A stretch of 64,000 bases of DNA from Eubacterium sp. (GTDB lineage: Bacteria > Bacillota > Clostridia > Oscillospirales > Ruminococcaceae). The stretch is taken from NCBI GenBank assembly GCA_022511265.1, contig JAFLRX010000001.1, positions 62,001 to 126,000 on the forward strand, read 5' to 3'. Shown here piece by piece: positions 15,727 to 24,372 of this stretch; the stretch's first letter is position 1, and every line of letters starts with the position of its first letter. A program made the position numbers and the translations under genes. The notes beneath the pieces were generated by a model. That model did no database searches. It saw nothing but the letters and a program-made list of their open reading frames with translations, and was not told the origin of the DNA.

Positions 15727-18014
15727 CAGCGCTCACCCCCTATCTTTTCGAGGTCGCTTTCCGAAAGCTGTGAAGTAGCTATCTGACGGTAAACCTCGCA
15801 GCTTTCCATCAACTGCTCGTGCGTACCCTTGCCCGCGATACGTCCCTCGTCCAGCACTATTATCTGCTCGGCATGGAGTATGGTGCTTATTCTCTGCGCG
15901 ACTATCATCACGGTGCAGTCCTTTGTCTTTTCGGCAAGTGCCTTTCTAAGCGCCACATCTGTCTTATAATCCAGTGCGGAGAAGCTGTCATCGAAAATAT
16001 ATATCTTCGGCTGCCTTACTATCGCGCGTGCAATGGAAAGCCGCTGCTTTTGCCCGCCGGAGACGTTGGTACCTCCCTGCGAAACAGGCTCGTCAAACTT
16101 ATCAGGCTTTTGAGAAATAAACTCTGACGACTGGGAAATATCCGCCGCAAGCTGCAACAGCTCGTCCGACGCATCGTTATCGCCAAACCGCAAATTGCTC
16201 TTTATAGTGCCGGAGAACAGCACACCTTTTTGTGGTACAAAGCCTATCATATCACGCAGACTTTCTACCGATATATCTCGGATATCTTTACCGTCAACGG
16301 TGATCTTTCCGGCAGTAACATCGTAAAAGCGCGGCAGCAGATGCACCAACGTGGATTTACCGCTGCCTGTACTGCCGATAAAGGCTGTGGTCTCACCCGG
16401 TTTCGCCGTAAACGAGATATCCTTTAATACCTCCATATCCGCATCGGGATAACGGAACGATACATTGTCAAAGCATACCTCTCCGACAGCGTCTTTCTTA
16501 TCAACAGTGACTGAACTGTCGGTATCGGTTATGGAGGGCTCAGTATTCAGCACCTCATCTATACGCTCGGCAGATACCGCCGCCCTGGGCAGCATTACCG
16601 ATATCATAGTCAGCATAAGGAAGGACATAACTATCTGCATAGTGTATGTGATAAACGCTATCATCTCGCCTACCTGAAGATTGCCCTCGCTTATCCTGCC
16701 CGCGCCTATCCATACGATAAGCACCGCGATAAGATTCATGATAAGCATCATCAGCGGCATCATAAAGGTCATGGTGCGGCTGGTAAACAGCATATTACGC
16801 GTAAGCCTTGCGTTAGCCTCGTCAAATCGTTTTTCCTCGTGACGCTCTCTGCTGAACGCACGAATAACAGGCAAGCCTGTAAGTATCTCTCTCGCCACAA
16901 GGTTCAGCCTGTCAACAAGAGACTGCATTATCTTAAATTTCGGCAATGCCACAACCATCAGCACGATAACAACACAGAATATAGCCAGTACCGCAATACC
17001 GATTATCCAAGCCATATCAGTGCGTATAGACAGCACCTTGAATATACCGCCTATTCCGAGTATCGGTGCGTACAGCACCATACGCAGTATCATCACAGTC
17101 ACCATCTGTATCTGCATAATGTCGTTAGTGCTGCGGGTGATAAGGCTGGCTGTGGAGAACTTTTCTATCTCCGCACCGGAAAACGACACTACCTTTCTGA
17201 ATATCCTGCCGCGCAGACCAAAGCCCACGCCTGCCGATACTCTTGACGCAAAAAATCCCACTATAATGGACGCCGTCATCATTATGAGTGTAACACCCAG
17301 CATACCGATACCTGTAGCTATAAGATAATCTCTCTGCATCGTATCGGTATCTGCACCCAGTCTGACATATTCTTCTCTTACAAAGCCCGACGCCCCTTGT
17401 ATCAGTATAGATTCCGGCATTTGCTCGGTTGCACCGGTGAAGCCGGAAAGGTCCACAGCACCGCTGCTCGCGAAGAACAGCAAAATATCCTCCGCCGTCG
17501 CCGCTCCTGTCGTTTCTATACCAAGCGCAGCGGTCAATTCGTCATATGACGAAAACATCGCAAGCTGTTGGTTATCGGGGACTGCATTCAAAAAATCCTC
17601 ATAGCTTAGCGATGAAATCATACTAAGCATCATCATAGGTGAAGCCAAAACAGTGTTCAATTCGTCACGACGCTCATCGGCATTGTCGGTCATAAAATAT
17701 ACATTATCGGCAGCACTTGCCGGGAATTTATTTTTCTCTTCAGCGGTTACAGTCTGCGGTGTTTTCAGCTCATAGCAGTCGTTAAAGAGCTGTTTGCCGT
17801 CATCATCCAAAAACAGCAAGATCATATTGGCGCTGTGTTCGGTCAATGCCTCGGCAGCCGCATCAGGTACACCGCCCTGCTGTATACCCACATCTACTAT
17901 ATCCGACGTATACTGCGGCAAAGTAAGATCGCCCCACGCCTGTATAATAAGCAGCAGAACGATCAGCAGTATGTGCGGGATATATTTGTACATAAACTTA
18001 AATATCTTTAGCAC
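15726..18014 (-). CDS. ABC exporter half-transporter, first subunit
   Basis: 762 aa, larger than usual (~580-600) because of an extracytoplasmic insertion of about 180 residues (~60-235) between the first two membrane helices; this insertion is hydrophilic and begins after DVGIQQGGVPDAAAEALTEH. The nucleotide-binding domain has Walker A FIGSTGSGKSTLVHL, signature VSGGQKQRL, Walker B KIYIFDDSFSALD and VAQRIST in place of the canonical H-loop AHR (Gln for His). The partner keeps His, so the heterodimer probably has one degenerate ATP site, as is common in such pairs. Confidence 0.92.
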   Translation of the reverse strand: MLKIFKFMYKYIPHILLIVLLLIIQAWGDLTLPQYTSDIVDVGIQQGGVPDAAAEALTEHSANMILLFLDDDGKQLFNDCYELKTPQTVTAEEKNKFPASAADNVYFMTDNADERRDELNTVLASPMMMLSMISSLSYEDFLNAVPDNQQLAMFSSYDELTAALGIETTGAATAEDILLFFASSGAVDLSGFTGATEQMPESILIQGASGFVREEYVRLGADTDTMQRDYLIATGIGMLGVTLIMMTASIIVGFFASRVSAGVGFGLRGRIFRKVVSFSGAEIEKFSTASLITRSTNDIMQIQMVTVMILRMVLYAPILGIGGIFKVLSIRTDMAWIIGIAVLAIFCVVIVLMVVALPKFKIMQSLVDRLNLVAREILTGLPVIRAFSRERHEEKRFDEANARLTRNMLFTSRTMTFMMPLMMLIMNLIAVLIVWIGAGRISEGNLQVGEMIAFITYTMQIVMSFLMLTMISVMLPRAAVSAERIDEVLNTEPSITDTDSSVTVDKKDAVGEVCFDNVSFRYPDADMEVLKDISFTAKPGETTAFIGSTGSGKSTLVHLLPRFYDVTAGKITVDGKDIRDISVESLRDMIGFVPQKGVLFSGTIKSNLRFGDNDASDELLQLAADISQSSEFISQKPDKFDEPVSQGGTNVSGGQKQRLSIARAIVRQPKIYIFDDSFSALDYKTDVALRKALAEKTKDCTVMIVAQRISTILHAEQIIVLDEGRIAGKGTHEQLMESCEVYRQIATSQLSESDLEKIGGER

Positions 18015-18038
18015 AGAGTTATCTCCTTAGTATATATG

Positions 18039-18470
18039 TCAGTCTTCCAGTGCCTCGGTGAATTTTTCAAACAGGTTAATTACCGCATCAATGTTCTCTT
18101 CGCCTATACGCTGTATTACCTTTTCCATTTTGGCAACGATGCATTGCTTTCTGGCGTTCATCATCTGCAATCCCTGATCAGTCAATCTTATGTAAGTCAC
18201 CCTACGGTCGTTTTTCAACACAGTGCGCTCTACAACACCCTTATCCTCCAGCTTGTTTACCGTCTGCGAAAGATTAGGCTTTGTGTAATTCAGATAACTG
18301 TTAAGCTCTTTCAACGAAAACAGCTTTGTATCAGAGTGTGCCAAAGCAATCTGAGCTATTGCCCACAGCACCCCGGTCTCACTGGCATTAAAGCCGTCTA
18401 TATCGGTATGTATGTGCGGCGTGTTGATCCTACTGTAAGCGATTATAAGTCTTTTTACCTTATCGTCCAT
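18039..18470 (-). CDS. MarR-family transcriptional regulator
   Basis: 143-aa winged-helix protein. Seen: FSLKELNSYLNYTKPNLSQT (recognition helices), LEDKGVVERTVLKNDRRVTY (wing) and a C-terminal dimerisation helix. First gene of the marR-ABC-ABC operon and divergent from the flavoprotein genes; it very likely represses its own operon, possibly released by a transported compound. A GGAGG Shine-Dalgarno precedes the ATG. The divergent region carries an inverted repeat suitable as operator. Confidence 0.9.
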   Translation of the reverse strand: MDDKVKRLIIAYSRINTPHIHTDIDGFNASETGVLWAIAQIALAHSDTKLFSLKELNSYLNYTKPNLSQTVNKLEDKGVVERTVLKNDRRVTYIRLTDQGLQMMNARKQCIVAKMEKVIQRIGEENIDAVINLFEKFTEALED

Positions 18471-18487
18471 GTTATTCCTCCGTAACA

Positions 18488-18552
18488 GGATTTAATCTTG
18501 CTATTCCAGATATAATATGATATACTTATTTTATTAACGGAATATTAAATCC
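18488..18552. promoter_or_regulatory. Inverted repeat between marR and flavoprotein genes
   Basis: Arms GGATTTAAT (18488-18496) and ATTAAATCC (18544-18552), with inner ATTCC (18503-18507) and GGAAT (18539-18543). The arms flank the predicted promoters of both divergent genes, so occupancy by MarR could control both. The arms are ~47 bp apart, so this would be two sites or a looped structure. Confidence 0.4.
18498..18526 (+). promoter_or_regulatory. SigA-type promoter for flavoprotein operon
   Basis: TTGCTA, 17-bp spacer, TATACT; start near 18533, about 35 nt before the ATG at 18568. Confidence 0.5.
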
Positions 18553-18567
18553 ACTTATGAGGTACAT

Positions 18568-19803
18568 ATGGAAAAATATATTACTGATATAGCGATAATC
18601 GGCGGCGGCGCGTCGGGGCTTGCCGCGGCAATTGCCGCAGCAGAGTGTAAGAGCGTCAGCGTGACTGTATTTGAAAGGCTGCCGCGTGTGGGCAAAAAAA
18701 TACTTTCAACAGGCAACGGTCGCTGCAATCTTTCAAACGAGAAAAAATCTCATAACTGCTACAATGGAGATACAAAATTTTTATCATATATCTGCAATGT
18801 GCCGGATGCTAAGGAATTTTTCCTCAAACTGGGTCTGCTGACAAAGACCGATACAGACGGACGGATATATCCGCACAGCATGGCGGCATCTTCCGTGTTG
18901 GACGCGTTGCGTCACAAAGCAGAGGCATCAGGCGTAAAGTTAATCTGCGACTGCCGTATCGACGGTATAGCAAAAAACGGCAATGTATTTGTCCTGACTG
19001 CCGAAGAGAAAACATATTACGCTGAAAGCGTTATTATCAGCACCGGCGGCAAGGCCGCGCCGTCTCTCGGCAGCGACGGAGACGGATATAGCTTTGCCAA
19101 GAGTTTTGGTCATACCGTGACCAAGCTATACCCCGCGCTCGCCCCTCTGAGGACCGACATAAACAAAGTAAAGGCTCTGAAAGGGCTGCGCGCCGCTGCA
19201 AAGGCATCTTTGCTGATAGACGGAAAATGCGCCGCTGTTCAAAAGGGCGAAGTGCAGTTTTCCGACGGTGCGCTGTCAGGTATATGTATATTCAACCTTT
19301 CCGCGCTTGCAGCGGAAAACATAGGACACTGTGAGATTTCGCTGGACTTAGCACCCGAATATGACAATCAGGCTCTGTATAATATACTGTCGTCGGTCAA
19401 GGCGTTACGTTCTCATTTGCCCTGCGAAGAGCTGCTAACAGGTCTGTTTCATAAGCGTATAGGTCAGCAGATACTTAAAACCGCAGGTATAAGATTTGAT
19501 ACACCGTGCAGCAGCATTGACCAAGAAAGCATCAAAAAGATAACCGGGATCATAAAAGATATGCGTTTTCCCGTGACAGGCGTGTCCGACTGGAGTCTTG
19601 CTCAGACTACTTCGGGCGGTATACCTGTTGATGAAATAAATGATAATTTCAAGTCAGCCATAGTTGACGGATTGTTTTTCTGCGGTGAGATATTAAACAT
19701 CTGCGGACAGTGCGGCGGATATAATCTTGACTGGGCATGGAAGAGCGGCATTACCGCCGGTGAAGCCGCCGCACGCTGCCTGAACGGAGGAAAAAATGCT
19801 TAA
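18568..19803 (+). CDS. NAD(P)/FAD-dependent oxidoreductase (HI0933/BaiN-like)
   Basis: 411-aa flavoprotein of the HI0933/YhiN/BaiN group. Seen: the N-terminal FAD-binding Rossmann motif IIGGGASGLAAAIAA, the family hallmark TGNGRCNLSN, ISTGGKAAPSLGSDGDGYSFA, and the C-terminal FCGEILNICGQCGGYNLDWAW. GAGG lies 5 nt before ATG. The physiological substrate is unknown; BaiN activity on bile acids is known for one homologue and should not be transferred. Its end overlaps the next flavoprotein by 8 nt. Confidence 0.9.
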   Translation: MEKYITDIAIIGGGASGLAAAIAAAECKSVSVTVFERLPRVGKKILSTGNGRCNLSNEKKSHNCYNGDTKFLSYICNVPDAKEFFLKLGLLTKTDTDGRIYPHSMAASSVLDALRHKAEASGVKLICDCRIDGIAKNGNVFVLTAEEKTYYAESVIISTGGKAAPSLGSDGDGYSFAKSFGHTVTKLYPALAPLRTDINKVKALKGLRAAAKASLLIDGKCAAVQKGEVQFSDGALSGICIFNLSALAAENIGHCEISLDLAPEYDNQALYNILSSVKALRSHLPCEELLTGLFHKRIGQQILKTAGIRFDTPCSSIDQESIKKITGIIKDMRFPVTGVSDWSLAQTTSGGIPVDEINDNFKSAIVDGLFFCGEILNICGQCGGYNLDWAWKSGITAGEAAARCLNGGKNA

Positions 19804-21385
19804 ATATACCGATATATCCGCGCCGCTCGATTACGACGAAAAATGGCTGATAAATTACATCGCCGAAAAGCTGAAAATAAAAGCGACTGAAATCAAAGAC
19901 CTGACTTTGCTGAAAAAATCCGTTGACGCACGTAAGAAAAGCGATATACGCTTTGTATTGACGGTTGGGTTTGAGATTGCCGACAGCAAGTCGGCAAAAG
20001 CCGTTATACGTCAAAACAAAAAGCTGTCATACTACACACCGCAGAAATACATGTCGCCCAAAGCAGGAATGCTTACTCAACGCCCAGTGGTGGTAGGTTT
20101 TGGTCCCGCTGGCATGTTTGCCGCGCTTTATCTTGCGCAATGCGGAGTAAAGCCTATCGTACTGGAGCGCGGAGACGATGCCGATACAAGGCTGGAAAAG
20201 GTCAGGCTGTTCCACACCAAAGGCATACTTGACGAGGAATGCAACGTGCAGTTCGGTGAGGGCGGCGCAGGCACATTTTCTGACGGAAAGCTAAACACAG
20301 GCGTAAACAGCCCGCTGTCATTTACGGTGTTCAGCGAGCTTGTCCGCCACGGCGCGCCGTCTGAGATAATGTACAACGCAAAGCCCCATATAGGCACCGA
20401 CAAGCTGTGCGAAACAGTCAAAAACATCAGAAAAGAGATAATCTCTCTTGGCGGCGAGGTGATATTCGGCGCAAGGTTTTGCAATTTCACCCTTAAAGAC
20501 GGAAAAATATGCTCGGCAGCCTTTATAAAAGACAATACCGAGCATATTATCGACACCGACCGTATTATTCTCGCCTGCGGGCACAGCGCAAGAGACGTAT
20601 TCTATCTTATGAGGAATAACGGAGTTGCCCTTGAGGCAAAGAATTTCTCGGTCGGGATGAGAATAGAGCATACACAGGAAGAGCTTAACCGCTCGATGTA
20701 CGGCGATTTTTACAATCACCCAAAGCTGGGTGCGGCAGATTATAAGCTGGCGGTACACCTGCCGGACGGCAGAGGTGTATACAGCTTTTGTATGTGCCCG
20801 GGCGGCACAGTTGTCGCTTCTTCATCGGAAAAGGAAACAATTGTCACTAACGGTATGAGCAATTTTGCCCGCGACGGCAAAAACGCCAACAGTGCGCTGT
20901 TAGTCAGCGTTACACCCGCCGACTTTGACGGCGCAGAAATAACCGCAGGAATAGACTTTCAGCGAAAAATAGAGCATGCCGCGTATATTGCCGCAGGAGC
21001 AAATTACAGCGCGCCTGCCACCCTTGTCGGGGATTTTCTTGACAGAAAGCAATCCACGTCATTCGGCAGCATAAAGCCAACCTATGCGCCCAACACCGCA
21101 TTTGTCCGTCCCGAGGAATATCTGCCGGAATTTGCCTGTGACGCGCTGAGATACGCCATCCCCTGCTTTGGCAAAAAGATAAGCTGCTTTAACAACCGTG
21201 ACGCGGTGCTTACCGGGCCCGAGACACGCAGTTCGTCCCCGATAAGGATAGTGCGCGGCGATAACCTACAATCGATCAGCGCGGCAGGCTTATACCCCTG
21301 CGGAGAGGGCGCGGGTTATGCGGGCGGTATTGTCACCGCAGCTATTGACGGCATTAAATGCGCTATGGCGGTGATGGGGAGATAA
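19796..21385 (+). CDS. FAD-dependent dehydrogenase-like protein
   Basis: 529-aa 'NAD(FAD)-utilizing dehydrogenase' family. An N-terminal ~85-residue domain precedes the FAD-binding motif VVGFGPAGMFAALYLA. Further family features: LERGDDADTR, ECNVQFGEGGAGTFSDGKL, ILACGHSARDVFYLM and the C-terminal YPCGEGAGYAGGIVTAAIDG. Strong GGAGG before ATG. Cotranscribed with the upstream flavoprotein. Reaction unknown. Confidence 0.88.
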   Translation: MLKYTDISAPLDYDEKWLINYIAEKLKIKATEIKDLTLLKKSVDARKKSDIRFVLTVGFEIADSKSAKAVIRQNKKLSYYTPQKYMSPKAGMLTQRPVVVGFGPAGMFAALYLAQCGVKPIVLERGDDADTRLEKVRLFHTKGILDEECNVQFGEGGAGTFSDGKLNTGVNSPLSFTVFSELVRHGAPSEIMYNAKPHIGTDKLCETVKNIRKEIISLGGEVIFGARFCNFTLKDGKICSAAFIKDNTEHIIDTDRIILACGHSARDVFYLMRNNGVALEAKNFSVGMRIEHTQEELNRSMYGDFYNHPKLGAADYKLAVHLPDGRGVYSFCMCPGGTVVASSSEKETIVTNGMSNFARDGKNANSALLVSVTPADFDGAEITAGIDFQRKIEHAAYIAAGANYSAPATLVGDFLDRKQSTSFGSIKPTYAPNTAFVRPEEYLPEFACDALRYAIPCFGKKISCFNNRDAVLTGPETRSSSPIRIVRGDNLQSISAAGLYPCGEGAGYAGGIVTAAIDGIKCAMAVMGR

Positions 21386-21423
21386 ATAAATACCGTTTAT
21401 CAGCACCATAAAGGAGAAAAACT

Positions 21424-21960
21424 ATGACAATTGATGATTTGTGCATTGTTAATTATTGTCATCCCGGTTGTACGCCTTTATTGAATATAATGCGTCTACC
21501 TAAAGATGAGGCATTTGCGCTCGCATATAAAATGTCTGAACAAAATAAGAACACTACCGCGTTTTACAGGTTTGCTGATTTTGAGAATTATTATCCCAAA
21601 CGCTTGCAAACGGATAAACTGCTATGCCTACGATTTATAGAACTCGGCGGTAAACCTATACAGCAGCACCCTCTTTCATTTGTGTTGCATAAAAGTGATT
21701 ATTTGAACAGCTGGTTTGATAGCGGCATTGTTACAAAGATACCGCTAAAACACATTTCTTCAGATTGCATCAGTTTTACATATGGTGACAGCATGAGTAC
21801 CCTTGATAGACGTGGCGAGTTCACTATGCTTACAAAAGATATGCTGTTAAAAACAATATCAGATTACGACGGCACAGTGGAAGAATTTATGGCTTATATT
21901 GAAAAACAGTATCATTATATAGAAGCGCAGGTTTGGGATGACAAATGCATAAAGAATTGA
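21424..21960 (+). CDS. Hypothetical protein, AT-rich
   Basis: 178 aa with an AAAGGAG Shine-Dalgarno. I do not recognise a family. Seen: a start with two Cys (CIVNYCHPGC), the aromatic stretch FYRFADFENYYPKRL, and an acidic C-terminus. It lacks signal or membrane segments and is probably cytoplasmic. It is visibly more AT-rich than the flavoprotein genes before it, suggesting recent acquisition or relaxed selection. It may be read through from the flavoprotein operon, 38 nt upstream. Confidence 0.6.
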   Translation: MTIDDLCIVNYCHPGCTPLLNIMRLPKDEAFALAYKMSEQNKNTTAFYRFADFENYYPKRLQTDKLLCLRFIELGGKPIQQHPLSFVLHKSDYLNSWFDSGIVTKIPLKHISSDCISFTYGDSMSTLDRRGEFTMLTKDMLLKTISDYDGTVEEFMAYIEKQYHYIEAQVWDDKCIKN

Positions 21961-21994
21961 ATAGTCTACAATTCAATTATTCATGTACATGAAT
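21955..21994. repeat. Two AT-rich palindromes between convergent genes
   Basis: AATTGAAT / ATTCAATT (21955-21962 / 21971-21978) spans the stop codon of the hypothetical gene. It is followed by a perfect 16-bp palindrome ATTCATGTACATGAAT (21979-21994). They lie between convergent genes and may act as weak bidirectional terminators, though neither has GC-rich stems. Confidence 0.55.
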
Positions 21995-22010
21995 TTGTCA
22001 TCTAATATAT

Positions 22011-22724
22011 CTACCCGCACAGCCGTTCCATCTCCTTTTTCAGCCGCTTTATTATCCGCTTTTCAAGGCGGGAGATATAGCTTTGAGATATGCCTATCAT
22101 ATCCGCTACTTCCTTTTGGGTCTTTTCGGGGCGATTGTTAAGACCAAAGCGCAGCTCCATTATCAGCTTTTCACGCTCGTCAAGTCCTTCTACGGCTTGC
22201 AGCAGCATTTTGCGCTCTACCTCGTTTTCTATATTTGCGTTTACGGTGTCGTTATCCGTGCCGAGGATGTCGGACAGCAGCAGCTCGTTGCCGTCCCAGT
22301 CAACATTCAGCGGCTCGTCTATCGACACCTCGTATTTTTGCTGGCTGGTCTTTCGCAGATACATAAGTATTTCATTCTCAATACAGCGGGACGCATATGT
22401 GGCAAGCTTGATATTCTTCTCCACACTGAAGGTATTCACCGCCTTGATAAGCCCGATAGTACCGATAGAAATAAGGTCCTCTATCCCTATCCCGGTGCCG
22501 TCGAATTTTTTTGCTATGTACACCACCAGACGTAGGTTATGAACGATAAGCATTTCCCGTCCGCGCGGGAAATCGGTCTTAAGAAGACTGAACGCTGTTG
22601 CCTCTTCTTCGGGGGTAAGCGGCGGTGGCAAAGACTCCGACCCGTTAATATAATCAATTTCGGTGATATGCCGCAGCCGCAGCTTTGTCATTATCCCGAT
22701 AAACTTTTTTCTGATTTTTGTCAT
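22011..22724 (-). CDS. sigE: Sporulation sigma factor SigE
   Basis: Mother-cell early sigma factor, 237 aa. The N-terminal ~25-30 residues, basic/hydrophobic ([15 protein letters not shown]...), form the pro-sequence removed by SpoIIGA. The [13 protein letters not shown] region, [50 protein letters not shown] and the region 4.2 [20 protein letters not shown] closely follow B. subtilis SigE. It is 21 nt downstream of spoIIGA and in the same operon. sigG, which commonly follows sigE, is not here. Confidence 0.96.
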   Translation of the reverse strand: MTKIRKKFIGIMTKLRLRHITEIDYINGSESLPPPLTPEEEATAFSLLKTDFPRGREMLIVHNLRLVVYIAKKFDGTGIGIEDLISIGTIGLIKAVNTFSVEKNIKLATYASRCIENEILMYLRKTSQQKYEVSIDEPLNVDWDGNELLLSDILGTDNDTVNANIENEVERKMLLQAVEGLDEREKLIMELRFGLNNRPEKTQKEVADMIGISQSYISRLEKRIIKRLKKEMERLCG

Positions 22725-22745
22725 TACGCTTACCTTCCTTTCAAA

Positions 22746-23579
22746 TTATACAAGTATTTTAGGGTTGAATATCGCGTCATACTCCTGCACAGAGTCGGGA
22801 GATATCCCGACAAGCGCGTTTACGCTGTATTCTTTACCGTTTTTAATGTCCGAGACTATTATTTTATCTGCTTTAAAGGCATAAACATAGCCGCGTGCGT
22901 TTACGGTGCTGAACGGCAGCACCCTTACCCCTTTGACATATTCGGGATCATCCGTGCTCATTATATCCGGTGGAGAAATACCGTCACAGGCGTTTTTACG
23001 GCAGACTATCACCGGCAGTCCGCTGAACCAGTCTACCAACCCGTTTCCGCTGTCGGACAGCGCGTCAAGTGTCACACTGCCGCCGTTGTTTTCTATCAGT
23101 ATCTTATAGCTGCCGTCTGTCTTGCCGTTTCTGTCCAGCAGATAGCGTATGCCTTTTACCATAAAATAAGCCCCTGCCGTGAAGAACAGTATCGTAAAAA
23201 AGTCTATATCAAAGTACACCGTTCCGTTGCTGTACAGCATTTCCAGCGGTGCCGCAAACAGCCACACGGCAAGCATTATTCCCGCGAAGATAAAGTTTAT
23301 CAGCAGCAGCCACATCGCGTTTTTCAAAAAAGTCTTACCACTTTTATATCCAAACGAGATAAGCGTTATTATCAGGCAGGACACTATTTTTATCGCCGCT
23401 GCCGCCGCCGGAATATCCTGCGGCAGAAAAATGGTAAACGCCGCCGCTCCACCTGCCGCCGCACCTAGTATCATGCGCTCGGTCCTTATCCTCATATGTG
23501 TAAATGCGCTGACCGCAAGCAGCTGAAAATATGTAACATACAGATTTATCAAAAACAGAACATCAACATAAATTATCAT
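22746..23579 (-). CDS. spoIIGA: Pro-sigma-E processing peptidase SpoIIGA
   Basis: Membrane aspartic protease that matures pro-SigE at the sporulation septum. Five N-terminal membrane helices (residues ~1-150, start MIIYVDVLFLINLYVTYFQL) are followed by the protease domain with the active-site motif LSDSGNGL (DSGN here). 277 aa, slightly shorter than the Bacillus protein. A GGGGG Shine-Dalgarno precedes the ATG. First gene of the spoIIGA-sigE operon, the usual arrangement. Confidence 0.94.
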   Translation of the reverse strand: MIIYVDVLFLINLYVTYFQLLAVSAFTHMRIRTERMILGAAAGGAAAFTIFLPQDIPAAAAAIKIVSCLIITLISFGYKSGKTFLKNAMWLLLINFIFAGIMLAVWLFAAPLEMLYSNGTVYFDIDFFTILFFTAGAYFMVKGIRYLLDRNGKTDGSYKILIENNGGSVTLDALSDSGNGLVDWFSGLPVIVCRKNACDGISPPDIMSTDDPEYVKGVRVLPFSTVNARGYVYAFKADKIIVSDIKNGKEYSVNALVGISPDSVQEYDAIFNPKILV

Positions 23580-23665
23580 CTTTATCCCCCTTTATAATTA
23601 TAGCCAACCCGTTCTGAAAAAAAGGTCGATATTAAGGGGACGAACCCTTATATTTTCGGGAAATA

Positions 23666-23674
23666 TACGACAAA
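23666..23674 (-). promoter_or_regulatory. Candidate Spo0A box upstream of spoIIGA
   Basis: TTTGTCGTA on the minus strand matches TTTGTCGAA at 8 of 9 positions. A TATAAT hexamer lies at 23597-23602, about 64 bp closer to the gene. In B. subtilis spoIIG is activated by Spo0A from a promoter with an unusually long spacer. Here the hexamer sits very near the Shine-Dalgarno, so the true start is uncertain. Confidence 0.35.
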
Positions 23675-23703
23675 AACCGCTTATAAGTACTATAGAGATT
23701 TTA

Positions 23704-23732
23704 TTGACAAGACCGCCGATGTAGTGTATAAT
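23704..23732 (+). promoter_or_regulatory. Consensus SigA promoter for GNAT gene
   Basis: Perfect TTGACA, 17-bp spacer, perfect TATAAT; start near 23739, about 34 nt before the GNAT ATG at 23773. Confidence 0.8.
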
Positions 23733-23772
23733 GGTTACTAAAATAAATCGGAATTTAGCGGGAGTTATCAAA

Positions 23773-24273
23773 ATGGAAATCAGATATATCAATCAAAATG
23801 ATAATTTGCTCGAAATAAGCAATATATATGAGAGTAGTTGGAAATATGCATATAAGGATATTATTCCGCAAGATTACCTTGATAGTATTCCGACAGGTCG
23901 CTGGGCAAATAGTATCAATAAAATCGGAATGAACAATCTTGTTGTAATAGAAAATGGACTTATAATTGGTACTGCAAGTTTCTGTAAGTCAAGGTGGGAA
24001 CAGTATAGTAATTACGGGGAAATTGTTTCAATATACTTTTTACCTGCATATATGGGTAAAGGTTATGGAAAACACCTGCTGAGAAAATGCGTTGAGGAAT
24101 TAAATGGGCTTGGATACAACAACATTCTTTTATGGGTTTTGGAGGATAATCAAAAAGCAAGAAGATTCTATGAAAAGAACGGATTTACTTGTTCTGGGGA
24201 TATTTTGAATGATAACATTGGCGGGAAAGAATTAAGAGAAATAATGTATTCTTATCGTGGTGATAAATTCTGA
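23773..24273 (+). CDS. GNAT-family N-acetyltransferase, AT-rich
   Basis: 166 aa from ATG 23773 (MEIRYINQND), preceded by GGGAG; the ORF-track start adds 14 residues with no site. The acetyl-CoA binding motif A is FLPAYMGKGYGKHLLRKCV, followed by LWVLEDNQKARRFYEKNGF. Substrate unknown. The gene is clearly AT-rich relative to sigE and recN and has its own consensus promoter and terminator, so it looks like a stand-alone acquired gene. Confidence 0.85.
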   Translation: MEIRYINQNDNLLEISNIYESSWKYAYKDIIPQDYLDSIPTGRWANSINKIGMNNLVVIENGLIIGTASFCKSRWEQYSNYGEIVSIYFLPAYMGKGYGKHLLRKCVEELNGLGYNNILLWVLEDNQKARRFYEKNGFTCSGDILNDNIGGKELREIMYSYRGDKF

Positions 24274-24296
24274 TTTACAATAATAAATGAAAAAAT

Positions 24297-24330
24297 CCCC
24301 CTAAACAGTCGTATCAAACTGTTTAGGGGG
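24297..24330. terminator. Strong bidirectional terminator
   Basis: CCCCCTAAACAG / CTGTTTAGGGGG, 12-bp perfect stem, 10-nt loop, with A-rich flank on the left. It lies between the convergent GNAT genes at 23773 and 24373. Confidence 0.85.
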
Positions 24331-24372
24331 TTACTTCTTTATGTGTGCCGTCTTACGGTCGGGCAGCTAAAT

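Noticed and set aside
22539-23468. 309-aa plus-strand ORF over sigE/spoIIGA
   Set aside because: It is antisense to two well-supported sporulation genes, has no Shine-Dalgarno and reads as basic, Tyr/His/Arg-rich low-information sequence.
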